From: Microcaldota archaeon
Lineage (GTDB): Archaea; Micrarchaeota; Micrarchaeia; Anstonellales; J096
Length of the DNA: 64,000 bases
Reading direction: 5' to 3'
NCBI GenBank assembly: GCA_015522475.1
Contig: WAMF01000023.1
Coordinates: forward strand, 1-64,000
How positions within the stretch are numbered: position 1 is the first letter of the stretch; every line of letters begins with the position of its first letter. A program made the translations under genes and the position numbers. The notes under the pieces were generated by a model. That model was not told the DNA's origin. It did no database searches and saw nothing but the letters and a program-made list of their open reading frames with translations. This document shows, piece after piece, positions 16,659 through 24,795 of the stretch.

Positions 16659-18002
16659 GTGGTTGTCCTCCCGTTTGAAGGCAAGTTGTGCTTTGATAAT
16701 AAGCGCTATATTCAGCTGGAAAGCTCTGCTTTGTCTGAAAGGGCGAGGCATTTTCATAAGCTTTACTTGGAGTTCGGAGGCAAGCTCATACGCGACTACC
16801 ATGCTGCGCGTGTCTTGCCCGGCTATGACACAGACGTCAAGCTGGATGTGTTAAAAAGCCTAAGGAAGAGACACAGTTTGGAGTTCCTTCCTGTGATCAA
16901 CGCGCGCTATGTCGAGAATGATAAGCCGACAGGCAGCTTATCCCTTTCTTACGCCGATTTTGCCGAAGAAATGCTCGCAGACTTAAAAAAAGCGGGCTTT
17001 GCCATGAATACGGTGGTTATAAGCTTCTTCGAGGGGCAGAAGAAGGCGAAGGCTTTAGCCGCACGTCTCCGCAGAGAAAGATACGGCGTTTACTATACAT
17101 ATACCATAAAAGGATATCCGCGGGCTTTTGGGCGAATACTCTCGACAAAGGGCTTTGGCAAACGGCCTTATCTCAAAACAAAGAGTGATATCGTCGTTAT
17201 TACAGCGCCAGGCCCCAACTCGGGCAAGATGGCAACCGCTTTAATGGCAATCTATCAGGACTACTTACGCGGCAAGGATTCCGGCTATGCGAAACTTGAA
17301 ACCTTCCCTGTTTGGAACCTGCCTTTAAACAGCGCCGTAAACGTTGCTTACGAAGCTGCAACTGCTGACATCGGCGACTACAATGCATATGATCCATTTT
17401 ACGAGAAGACTTATGGCAAAAAAGCTGTGAACTACAACAGGGATATAAGGGCGTTCCCCCTGCTTAGACGCCTCATAGAGAAGATTGTTTCAAAGCGGAA
17501 TTACATGCGCGCCCATTACTTCTCGCCTACAGATATGGGCGTTAACATGGTGGGCTGTTCCATACTTCCGCATAAAGGCAAGCTTTGTGAGAAAGCAGCG
17601 AGAGCTGAAATCATCAGGAGGTATTTCCGTTATAAGGCTATGTATTATAGACACGAGTTGGATTCAAAGCCTTATAGGCGCGTTCTTGGCCTGATGCGAC
17701 GCCATAAAATAAGGATAAGCGAGCGCACCGTAGTTATAGAGGCTAGAAAAGCGAGAGGAGCAGCCTTAGAGACAGGCGGCAAGGTCTATGTTGCAAGAGG
17801 GCCAAAAGCATATCTTTTGACTCTCGAAAAGGCCACGGGCATTGTAGCCCCTTCTCTCCGCGCGCTCGTAAAAAAGCTGCCTAAAAAAGACAGACGACGT
17901 TTTTTGGGCAGTGAGCTTCACTCTTTGGGCGAGATAAGCGAGGAGGATGAGCGTCTCCTTCTTGAGCTGGGCATAAACGCCACGTGGGAGCTTCGCAGAT
18001 AG
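16659..18002 (+). CDS. DUF1846 family protein
   Basis: 447 aa. Strong family similarity across the N-terminal two thirds: CFDNKRYIQL, LYLEFGGKLIRDYHAARVLP, VVITAPGPNSGKMATALM, FETFPVWNLPL, VAYEAATADI, NYNRDIRAFP and SPTDMGVNMVGC. DUF1846 (PF08903) members have an ATP-grasp-free nucleotide-binding-like core of unsettled biochemical role. The C-terminal region is shorter than in typical members of about 490-500 residues. The start is GTG at 16659, about 26 nt after the TATA-like GTTTTATTAAG (16628-16638), so it is probably leaderless. Confidence 0.85.
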   Translation: MVVLPFEGKLCFDNKRYIQLESSALSERARHFHKLYLEFGGKLIRDYHAARVLPGYDTDVKLDVLKSLRKRHSLEFLPVINARYVENDKPTGSLSLSYADFAEEMLADLKKAGFAMNTVVISFFEGQKKAKALAARLRRERYGVYYTYTIKGYPRAFGRILSTKGFGKRPYLKTKSDIVVITAPGPNSGKMATALMAIYQDYLRGKDSGYAKLETFPVWNLPLNSAVNVAYEAATADIGDYNAYDPFYEKTYGKKAVNYNRDIRAFPLLRRLIEKIVSKRNYMRAHYFSPTDMGVNMVGCSILPHKGKLCEKAARAEIIRRYFRYKAMYYRHELDSKPYRRVLGLMRRHKIRISERTVVIEARKARGAALETGGKVYVARGPKAYLLTLEKATGIVAPSLRALVKKLPKKDRRRFLGSELHSLGEISEEDERLLLELGINATWELRR

Positions 18003-18208
18003 AGCAGGTAGGGTCTGAATGCCATAAATAAGACATAAGTAAGGGTTAAGTAGGGGTGTAGCATAGGCCTGTTGGCCAATTGGGCTAGAACTCAGTTGCT
18101 TTATAAGTGTTTCCTACTCTAACCTTTTCAATTTGGGCATTTAGTTAAAAGCTTCAAGCAGATGAGAAGGGGATAGGAGTAAATTGGAGATGGAGGAGGT
18201 GGAATAAA

Positions 18209-19192
18209 ATGGCAGTTAAGATAGATAAGCTTGATTATAAGCTACTTTATCATCTTGCACATAACGGTAGAGCTAGCCTTACTGCGTTGGCTAAAGAACT
18301 AGGCTTAAGCAAGCAACGTATAGATTACAGACTGAAGCGGCTCGAAAAGCTGCACGTCATAGATGGCTATTCTGCATTTATAGACGGTAGTCCTTTGGGT
18401 TACACGCTCTATAGAGTAAACCTCCTTACAGAGCGTCTCGATAAAAAGGGTAGGGTGGAGTTTTTGGCCTTTCTTAAAGGTCTTCGCCCCGTCGTCAACA
18501 TTGTCGCGCTTGTGGGCAGGTATGACTACTTGGTGGATTTATGCATAAAGGAGACAAGAGAGCTTATGGAATTTGTCAACAAAGTTGAAGAAAGATACGG
18601 CGACAACATCCTTTCTTTGAATGTAGCTATAGCTGAATCAAGGCATATGTACTCACCAACACATTCTATTATAGAGGGATTGGATTTCTTGGCGTCGAGA
18701 CGCGAACTCTCTTCCAATTACATGAGGACTACTCTCAAAAATATATCAGAGGACAAAGCTCTTAGAGTAGCTTTAGCTATGGAAAAACAAGCCAGAGCTT
18801 CAACAAAGGCGTTGGCAAAGTTGGCTAAGATGTCCTTCCGCTCCTTCACAGAATGGAAGCAACTCCTAGAGAAAAAAGGAATCATAAAGGGATACTTTCC
18901 CCTAATCAACAGAGCAGTCTTAGGTTATAAGGAACACAAACTTTTCCTAGCGTTGGGTTCACATAAACGCTCTGTCATAGAAGAGATAAAAGTGTTCGCC
19001 AGGGGAGACGCTGCAGTGAGCGAGCTCTACTTGTTCACAGAAAGATGGGATGCTGAGTTTACTATAGAGGTCAAAACCGTCGAGGATCTTCTTAATGTCA
19101 TAGAGCACATAAAGTCTCGCTTCTCTTCTGTTTTGACTGACGTTGAAGAGGCAGATATTGTCCAAGTGGAGGGTGTGCAGAAGCTTTTCTAA
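18209..19192 (+). CDS. Tandem Lrp/AsnC-type transcriptional regulator
   Basis: 327 aa, about twice the usual Lrp length. The first module is a helix-turn-helix (KLDYKLLYHLAHNGRASLTA, then LAKELGLSKQRIDYRLKRLE) followed by a RAM/AsnC-like sensor domain (VNIVALVGRYDYLVDLCIK). A second winged-helix-like segment starts near residue 195 (STKALAKLAKMSFRSFTEWK) and is followed by another alpha-beta region (LYLFTERWDAEFTIEVK). It therefore looks like an internal duplication that could act as a pseudo-dimer. ATG at 18209 follows GGAGGTGG. TATA-like GCTTTATAAG sits about 105 nt upstream, leaving an unusually long leader for this genome. The gene lies upstream of the ribosomal cluster, but targets are unknown. 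Confidence 0.83.
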   Translation: MAVKIDKLDYKLLYHLAHNGRASLTALAKELGLSKQRIDYRLKRLEKLHVIDGYSAFIDGSPLGYTLYRVNLLTERLDKKGRVEFLAFLKGLRPVVNIVALVGRYDYLVDLCIKETRELMEFVNKVEERYGDNILSLNVAIAESRHMYSPTHSIIEGLDFLASRRELSSNYMRTTLKNISEDKALRVALAMEKQARASTKALAKLAKMSFRSFTEWKQLLEKKGIIKGYFPLINRAVLGYKEHKLFLALGSHKRSVIEEIKVFARGDAAVSELYLFTERWDAEFTIEVKTVEDLLNVIEHIKSRFSSVLTDVEEADIVQVEGVQKLF

Positions 19193-19250
19193 GCTACTTC
19201 AACACTTGCCCTTACTTTTATAAACCCTTCCTCCAATAACTCCAGAGCCA

Positions 19251-19271
19251 ATGAGTGAGGTGAGGCTATGA
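19251..19271 (+). promoter_or_regulatory. Six-codon upstream reading frame overlapping rpl7ae
   Basis: The TATA box CTTTTATAAAC (19215-19225) predicts transcription from about 19246-19251. The first ATG (19251) opens a frame MSEVRL whose TGA (19269-19271) overlaps the rpl7ae ATG as ATGA. The same stretch contains GGTGAGG, which may simply be the ribosome-binding site, so the peptide itself may be incidental. Confidence 0.35.
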
Positions 19272-19810
19272 GCAAGGCACCACATGTAAAATTTGAGACA
19301 CCCGAGGATGTGCAGAGGCGCACCTTGGAAGTCGTTAAATCTGTTAGAGAGCAAAATGGCAGAATACGCAAGGGCGTAAACGAGACGACAAAAGCCATTG
19401 ACAGAAGTCAAGCAAAGCTTGTTGTTATAGCAGAGGATGTGAATCCGCCAGAGGTGGTTATGCACTTGCCTAAGCTGGCTGAAGAGAAGGGTATTCCTTA
19501 TATATATGTTGCAGCCAAGGAAGACTTGGGCAGAGCGACTGGCCTTCAAGTAGGGACCAGCAGCGTTGCTATCGTTGAAGTAGGTGGAGCGGGTGATGCA
19601 TTCCAAAGCTTGCTTACGACTGTCAAAAAAATACTAGAGACCCAAGCGAAGCCTGCAAAGCCAGAGGCAAAGCCCAAAGAAACCGGTGCTAAGGAAGAGA
19701 AGGTCAAAGAAGAAAAGGCAAAGCCCAAGGAAGAAAAAGCCAAGGCTGAAGCCAAAAAGGCTGAAAAGGCCGAGAAAAAAGAAAAGCAGGCTAAGCCCAA
19801 AAAGGCTTAA
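19268..19810 (+). CDS. rpl7ae: Ribosomal protein L7Ae (eL8), kink-turn binding
   Basis: 180 aa. The first 120 residues are a full L7Ae: RKGVNETTKAIDRSQAKLVV, IAEDVNPPEVVMHLP, EEKGIPYIYV and LGRATGL. L7Ae binds kink-turns in 23S rRNA, RNase P RNA and C/D and H/ACA sRNAs, and is a likely partner of the C/D sRNA at 577-642. The last 55 residues are a Lys/Ala/Glu/Pro-rich tail (repeats like KAKPKEEKAK), an extension absent from most homologues. First gene of the cluster L7Ae, S28e, L24e, Ndk, which is typical of archaea. Confidence 0.95.
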   Translation: MSKAPHVKFETPEDVQRRTLEVVKSVREQNGRIRKGVNETTKAIDRSQAKLVVIAEDVNPPEVVMHLPKLAEEKGIPYIYVAAKEDLGRATGLQVGTSSVAIVEVGGAGDAFQSLLTTVKKILETQAKPAKPEAKPKETGAKEEKVKEEKAKPKEEKAKAEAKKAEKAEKKEKQAKPKKA

Positions 19811-19913
19811 AAACAAAGACAACGTCGTTTGGCTGGTAATTAACACTTAAAACAACGTGATAATATTAGACTAAATATGAACTACTAAAGGGAACTACTG
19901 AAGGGTTGATAAC

Positions 19914-20147
19914 ATGGCCAAAGAGAAAGAAGTAAAGGATCACGACAGGGGCTTTCTCGCGGAGATCGTTGAGATTAGAGGTAAGACGGGTGTATATGGC
20001 GAGATTTATCAATGTCTCGTCAAGATTTTAGAGGGCAAAGACAAGGGCAGAGTTATATTGAGGAACATAAAAGGGCCCGTCTTCAAAAAGATGCTCATAG
20101 TGCTGCGCGAAACAGAGAGGGAAGCCCGCGAGATAAAGGCCAGCTAA
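19914..20147 (+). CDS. rps28e: Small ribosomal subunit protein eS28
   Basis: 77 aa, OB-fold. It shows [38 protein letters not shown] and the near-terminal [10 protein letters not shown], equivalent to the conserved ESEREARRLR end of S28e. Archaeal/eukaryal-specific, located near the mRNA exit region of the 30S subunit. The length is slightly above the usual 70. Second gene of the ribosomal cluster, 103 nt after rpl7ae. Confidence 0.94.
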   Translation: MAKEKEVKDHDRGFLAEIVEIRGKTGVYGEIYQCLVKILEGKDKGRVILRNIKGPVFKKMLIVLRETEREAREIKAS

Positions 20148-20249
20148 AGCTAGCTGAGGCCGAATGCTTGAATAGGCTGAATGAGGGGTTTGTAGGCTGC
20201 GGTTCGGTCGTACCTACAACATTTGTAGATTGTGTATAGAGGGATATTT

Positions 20250-20519
20250 ATGGTTAGATGCGCATTTTGTGGTAAGGAAATTCCCAAAGGAAAAGGTATT
20301 ATGTATGTAAAGGCAGACGGTAAAGTGTTGTACTTTTGTTCTTCTAAGTGCAAGAAGAACGCCCTCAAGCTGAAGCGCTTGGGTAGGCACTGGAAGTGGA
20401 CGCAGAGCTACGTCGAGTTCAAGGAGCAGCAAAAGAAGCAGGCAAAGAAGAGGGGCACAAAAAAAGAGGGTGCGAAAGCCACAAAGTCAGCCGAAGAGAA
20501 AAGCCCCAAGAAGGCTTAA
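20250..20519 (+). CDS. rpl24e: Large ribosomal subunit protein eL24
   Basis: 89 aa. The N-terminus carries the zinc-ribbon cysteines (CAFCGKEI and FCSSKCKKN) and RHWKWTQSY, typical of archaeal L24e. The remaining 25 residues are a Lys/Ala-rich tail (KKQAKKRGTKKEGAKATKS), longer than most archaeal copies. ATG at 20250 with GAGGG (20239-20243) is preferred over an in-frame ATG at 20232, because the family begins immediately before the first Cys pair. Precedes ndk. Confidence 0.94.
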   Translation: MVRCAFCGKEIPKGKGIMYVKADGKVLYFCSSKCKKNALKLKRLGRHWKWTQSYVEFKEQQKKQAKKRGTKKEGAKATKSAEEKSPKKA

Positions 20520-20562
20520 ATCTGTATACGGAGATTTTTGAGTTATGAGTAGAGGTGAAAGG

Positions 20563-21024
20563 ATGGAAAGGACACTTATATTATTCAAGCCGGATGCCAT
20601 TCAGAGAGGGCTTGTTGGTGAGATTTTGAGCGTCTTCGAAAAGAAAGGCTTTAAGATTGTGGGTACGAAGATGCTTAAAATGACGCCAGAGCTAGCTAAG
20701 CGCCACTATGCTCATCTCGTAGACAAACCCTTTTACCCCGATTTGGAGCGCTTTATGACCTCTCAACCTATCATAGCAATGGTCATAGAGGGTGTTGACG
20801 TTGTATCTGTTGTTAGAGATATTGTCGGCGCGACGAACGCAAGGCAGGCAGCTCCAGGGACTATACGGGCAAGGTTCTCAAACAGCGTTAGCAGAAATGT
20901 CATACATGCAAGCGATTCTGTTGAAACAGCTAAGAAAGAAATCGCAAACTTCTTTAGTGAAGAAGAGCTCTTTGACTATGAGCTTGTGCTTAAGCCTTTC
21001 TTCTACGCAGGCGACGAGGAGTAA
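20563..21024 (+). CDS. ndk: Nucleoside diphosphate kinase
   Basis: 153 aa. Transfers the terminal phosphate between NTPs and NDPs through a phosphohistidine. Seen: ERTLILFKPDAIQRGLVGEI (family start), HYAHLVDKPFYPDL, VGATNARQAAPGTIRARF and the catalytic His in NVIHASDSVETAKKEI. The start at 20563 is chosen because GAGGTGAAAGG lies directly upstream and the family begins MERT; an ATG at 20545 is possible. Last gene of the L7Ae-S28e-L24e-Ndk cluster. Confidence 0.95.
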   Translation: MERTLILFKPDAIQRGLVGEILSVFEKKGFKIVGTKMLKMTPELAKRHYAHLVDKPFYPDLERFMTSQPIIAMVIEGVDVVSVVRDIVGATNARQAAPGTIRARFSNSVSRNVIHASDSVETAKKEIANFFSEEELFDYELVLKPFFYAGDEE

Positions 21025-21087
21025 CTCCTGTTGATGGCTAATTCGTACTATAAACCCTCTATTTTTTAATATTCGCTTTCTTCTTAC

Positions 21088-21804
21088 ATGGGGCAAAGCA
21101 TGAGGCGCTATAAGGCATCTATAGTTATTCCTGCCTACAACGAAGAGAAATATCTACCAAAAACGCTCGAGAGCATATCGAGGCAGAGCTGGCAAAACTA
21201 TGAGCTTATAATTGTGGATAGTGAGAGTGAAGACAGAACCGTTGAGATTGCTAAATCCTACGGCGCAAAGATTGTTGAAGCGCCTAGAGGCAACATAGGG
21301 CTGTGCAGAAAAAAAGGAGCTGAAAAGGCTAGCGGCGATTTTATCGTGAGTGCATCTGCAGATACTGTCTACGATAAAGAGTGGCTTGAAAAGCTTATCT
21401 CACCCATCATCGACGGCAAGAAGGCGACAGCAGGGGCGCTGCGCATATATGAGCCGCGCCCCTTGGAGGCAGCCTTTACGTCTGTTTTTGTGAATTGCGT
21501 CGTGCCCTTACTTTATTTTGTGGGCTTTCCCTATGCCTCTGCTGATAATCTAGCGTTGGAGGCGCGATTTTACAAGAAAATTGGCGGCTTTAGGGCTCTG
21601 CCAACTGCAGAAGAGATTGACTTACTCAAGCGCGTTGTTAAAGCAGGGAAGAAGGTTGTGTATGTTAAAGATGCCATAGCCTATGTGAGTCCTCGACGGA
21701 TAAGGGCATGGGGGGCTTTCCATTATCTCCTCTTTCATACAAAAAACTTCCTCAAATACAATGTGTTTGGCAAGGTCGAGAAAAGCTATGAGCCTGTGCG
21801 TTGA
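21088..21804 (+). CDS. Family 2 glycosyltransferase
   Basis: 238 aa with a GT-A fold. KASIVIPAYNEEKYLPKTLE opens the nucleotide-binding domain. IIVDSESEDRTVEIAK is the usual second strand and DDGS-like region. SASADTVYDKEWLEKL is the likely acidic metal-binding DxD-like site. IGGFRALPTAEEIDLLKRV is the acceptor-side ED motif, here EE. The C-terminal segment is amphipathic (WGAFHYLLFHTKNFLKYNVF), suggesting membrane association. It probably adds sugar to a lipid or protein acceptor; the exact sugar cannot be read. TATTTTTTAATATT (21059-21072) upstream fits a near-leaderless start. Confidence 0.87.
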   Translation: MGQSMRRYKASIVIPAYNEEKYLPKTLESISRQSWQNYELIIVDSESEDRTVEIAKSYGAKIVEAPRGNIGLCRKKGAEKASGDFIVSASADTVYDKEWLEKLISPIIDGKKATAGALRIYEPRPLEAAFTSVFVNCVVPLLYFVGFPYASADNLALEARFYKKIGGFRALPTAEEIDLLKRVVKAGKKVVYVKDAIAYVSPRRIRAWGAFHYLLFHTKNFLKYNVFGKVEKSYEPVR

Positions 21805-21918
21805 TTGCCAGTCGTCGTGTAATTTCGTTATTTGATCATTATTTGGTTTTACTGGTTTATGCCGTTTTTGTTCGCGCATTTGTGCTGTATTAAAAGGTTT
21901 TCTTTCTATAAGCGGGCT

Positions 21919-22407
21919 ATGGCTGTCATATCTCCAGATGAATTGCTAGCTAAGAAAATTGTTGAAGTGGTGGATGAGAAAGTGCAGAAGCAGCAAGCGG
22001 GTATCGACGTGACTGTGAGAGAGGTTTATGTGCCAAAGAGCTCCGCAACCATCGACTTCGACAACAAAGGGAGGCGCCTACCCGAATATGAACCCCTTGA
22101 ATGGAAAGACGACAAAGTTGAGCTTAAGCCCGGCATCTACAAGGTTGTGATAAACGAGGTCGTTCGCATACCAAAAGATGCAGCTGGCATATGCTTACCT
22201 CGGAGCACACTGACGAGGAGCGGCTGCACAGTCTACACGGCGCTATGGGACCCGGGCTATATAGGCAGAGGGGAGCTAGCCCTTTCTGTGCAAAATCCCT
22301 ACGGTCTCGTCTTGAAGAAGAATGCGCGCATAGCCCAAATTTTCTTCATACGTCTCGAGAAAGAGGCTGAAGAATACAAGGGCGCTTATAAGCACCAAAA
22401 TATGTAA
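21919..22407 (+). CDS. dut: dUTPase of the dCTP deaminase-like family
   Basis: 162 aa. Motifs of the trimeric DCD/DUT fold: GIDVTVREVYV, LPRSTLTRSGCTVYTALWDP, GYIGRGELALSVQNPYG and NARIAQIFFIRLE. The WDPGYxGRGxL form and the absence of the deaminase glutamate in the LELSN position favour archaeal dUTP nucleotidohydrolase over dCTP deaminase. The start at 21919 fits leaderless transcription from TGTATTAAAAGG (21884-21895). Longer in-frame openings upstream have no support. Confidence 0.8.
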   Translation: MAVISPDELLAKKIVEVVDEKVQKQQAGIDVTVREVYVPKSSATIDFDNKGRRLPEYEPLEWKDDKVELKPGIYKVVINEVVRIPKDAAGICLPRSTLTRSGCTVYTALWDPGYIGRGELALSVQNPYGLVLKKNARIAQIFFIRLEKEAEEYKGAYKHQNM

Positions 22408-22647
22408 AAAACATGTAAAAACATATGAGTGTATAGGAGGGATGCAGGAGGGGATGTAGGAGGGACGTAGGAAGAATGTGTAAGGAGGAAGTACAAGACT
22501 AAAGAGCAAGTCTAGAAGGAGATGTAAGAAGTAAGTGAAGAAGTAGATATATGATAGTAAATAAATGGGAGGAGTAATTAGGAATTGTATAGTTGTATAG
22601 AAATCAATCAAATTACAGAGACCGATTAGAAGATTAGAAGGGAAACT
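22408..22647 (+). repeat. Purine-rich spacer with degenerate 11-12 bp tandem repeats
   Basis: From about 22434 to 22489 the unit GGAGGGATGTA recurs about five times in degenerate form. It is preceded by a doubled ATGTAAAAA (22402-22420). The rest is A/G-rich on the plus strand. No reading frame or RNA fold was recognised. Confidence 0.5.
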
Positions 22648-23601
22648 ATGATTAGGATTATCGTTATGAATATAATGCTTATAATTGCAAGTGGTGTTGC
22701 CGCAATGCTCTTTGCCAATTTTATTATGACTTTTGCGAGCTTTTCTACACGTCTCTCGATGAACATCTCAGACTTTTTTTACAAGTATTATGTTTTGCCT
22801 ATTCAGATGCATGCGGGCTATAACGTAGTGAATACGTTGACATACGCCATTTTAGCATTGCTTGGCCTTTATGTTGTTTATGTGTGGTTCAAGAAAGAAG
22901 GCTGGGCCTTTGATATGACCTTTGCTAAATCCCTGCTGCCATGGCTTCTTTTCGGCAGCACAAAACGTGTTATAACAGATGCTGTCTATGCAGGCACTCT
23001 TAGTGGTCCATTTTATTCACTTTATCAATGGAGTTGGTTTAACGTGAGCCCAGCCATCTATGTATTTACGGCCGTGCTTTTTTTCATAAGCTTTTGGCTT
23101 GAGAAGCGCCTTGGGAAGAAGGGGTTGTGTGAAAACATTGGTTGGCTCTTCTTTACCTTTCATTTCCTTCTTCTTTTGCCGGCTCTTCGATATCTTGGTC
23201 GTGCGCTTATAGTTGTGGGTCTTTGGCTTCTCGTTTATGGGGCTCTTCTTTCTCTGGAGCGCTTGCAACACTCAAAGTGCTGTGGTTGGGTGAAATCGCT
23301 TAAGCTTTCTAAGCTTTCTACATGGGCTGTTTTGGGACAGGCGCTCGACGGCGCAGCTACTTTCATAGGCGTGTCTTTTTTTGGCTACGGAGAGCAGCAT
23401 GTTCTCTCTTCGTTCATTGGCAATACGTTTGGCTACGGCGTCTTTTTCATCTTAAAGGTTATAATCGCGTTTGCTTTGGCGTGGTACGTCGAGAGATGTG
23501 CAGAGACTGAAGATGAGAAAAACATTATACTCCTAGCGGTGCTTACAGTGGGTGTGGCTCCTGGCTTTAGAGACCTTCTCCGTCTAACAGCGGGTGTTTA
23601 G
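22648..23601 (+). CDS. DUF63 family multi-pass membrane protein
   Basis: 317 aa with about eight hydrophobic segments. Family signatures of archaeal DUF63 (PF01889) are PWLLFGSTKRVITDAVYAG after the third segment and GQALDGAATFIGVSFFGYGE near residue 230, which carry conserved polar residues inside the membrane. The function of the family is unknown. The gene lies in tandem with dphB, 70 nt upstream of its start, and may be cotranscribed. The ATG at 22648 follows AAGGGAAACT. Confidence 0.82.
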   Translation: MIRIIVMNIMLIIASGVAAMLFANFIMTFASFSTRLSMNISDFFYKYYVLPIQMHAGYNVVNTLTYAILALLGLYVVYVWFKKEGWAFDMTFAKSLLPWLLFGSTKRVITDAVYAGTLSGPFYSLYQWSWFNVSPAIYVFTAVLFFISFWLEKRLGKKGLCENIGWLFFTFHFLLLLPALRYLGRALIVVGLWLLVYGALLSLERLQHSKCCGWVKSLKLSKLSTWAVLGQALDGAATFIGVSFFGYGEQHVLSSFIGNTFGYGVFFILKVIIAFALAWYVERCAETEDEKNIILLAVLTVGVAPGFRDLLRLTAGV

Positions 23602-23671
23602 AGAAGTTCATGAAGATGTATTTTATGAAAACGTATTGGTGATGTATAAGGGATGTATAAGGGGTGTGAAC

Positions 23672-24577
23672 ATGGCCATGTTTTTTGTTGGTATGGGTAT
23701 AGACTTGTCTCTTACAGAAAAAGGCCTAGCGCTTATCCGCGAGGCAGACGAGGTTTGGCTGGACAACTACACTGTTATAATGCCGGAGGCAAAGTCTGTT
23801 CTTGAGAAAGTTCTTCGCATAAAGACCCTTGGCAAAGAAGAGAATGAGAGAACTGGAGAAGTGAAGCTAGCCAATAGAGATGTGCTTGAAAGCTCTGCCC
23901 TCATTGACAAAGCGGAAAAAGCCAACATAGCCTTAGTCAGCGTCGGCGACCCCTTTTTTGCGACGACACATGTAACTCTCTACATAGAGGCGCTGAAGCG
24001 CAACTTGGACATGAAGGTAGCACACAACTCCTCTATTTTTTCTGTCGTAGGCAGAGTGGGTCTCAGCCCCTATAAATTTGGGGCTGTTGTTACATTGCCC
24101 AAGTGGTTGTCCAATTATAAGCCTAGCTCGGCATTCGAGAGGCTTGAGAGAAACCTTAGTTGTGGGCTCCACACGCTTATGCTTGTAGATATAAGCGATG
24201 GAAAGCCCATGCCTTTCGACGAGGCAATTAGAACCATCCATAATATAGAGGAGGCTTTAGGGCACAAAGTTGTATCCAATAGAGAACTCTTTCTTGTAAG
24301 CAGAGCTGGCTTAGGTGATGAGCTTATCCTCTTTGGTAGCTTGGATGAGCTTGAAAGGGTATGTGTGGGTAAGGGGAAGAGTGACAAGGAGAGTGACAAA
24401 GCAGTGACTGAATGGAAGGCAGCTAAAACTAAAGGTGCAGAGGAGTATGTAGAGGATTATTGCCCCAAACATCCCTATTCATTCATCGTGCCCTCTCAGC
24501 TCAAGGGCTTTGAGACAGAGGCTGCTAATTTCTGGCGCGAGAGAATGAAGATAATAAGGAGAAGGAGAGGGGAGTAA
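23672..24577 (+). CDS. dphB: Diphthine synthase
   Basis: 301-aa SAM-dependent methyltransferase of the diphthamide pathway that trimethylates the modified histidine of elongation factor 2. N-terminal MFFVGMGIDLSLTEKGLALI, then EVWLDNYT, VSVGDPFFATTHVTLYIEA and HNSSIFSVVGRVGLSPYKFG match the tetrapyrrole-methylase fold of Dph5/DphB. The start at 23672 follows AGGGGTG; an upstream in-frame ATG at 23594 gives an extension unlike the family. The segment before the C-terminal PYSFIVPSQLKGFETEA holds a charged insertion (KGKSDKESDKAVTEWKAAK). Confidence 0.92.
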   Translation: MAMFFVGMGIDLSLTEKGLALIREADEVWLDNYTVIMPEAKSVLEKVLRIKTLGKEENERTGEVKLANRDVLESSALIDKAEKANIALVSVGDPFFATTHVTLYIEALKRNLDMKVAHNSSIFSVVGRVGLSPYKFGAVVTLPKWLSNYKPSSAFERLERNLSCGLHTLMLVDISDGKPMPFDEAIRTIHNIEEALGHKVVSNRELFLVSRAGLGDELILFGSLDELERVCVGKGKSDKESDKAVTEWKAAKTKGAEEYVEDYCPKHPYSFIVPSQLKGFETEAANFWRERMKIIRRRRGE

Positions 24578-24795
24578 GAGGGGGAGTAAGAGAAGAGTAA
24601 AAGAGCAAAAAAGAAAGTAGAAGGAAGGTACAAGGAGCGTTTGGAAATGTTTTAGAGAGCTTGTGGATATAATAACTTAAAGGCCGGCTGACATAAAGGC
24701 CAGCCTAATTTCTGACTTTGATTCACTCTCGAATCCCATGTTTGATTCTTGCCTTTAACGACACACTTAAAAAGCCTTCTTCTCCTCATTAAAGC

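Noticed and set aside
23594-23671. Longer N-terminus for dphB overlapping the DUF63 gene
   Set aside because: The extra 26 residues are unlike the family, which starts just before FFVGMG, and a ribosome-binding sequence lies before the ATG at 23672.
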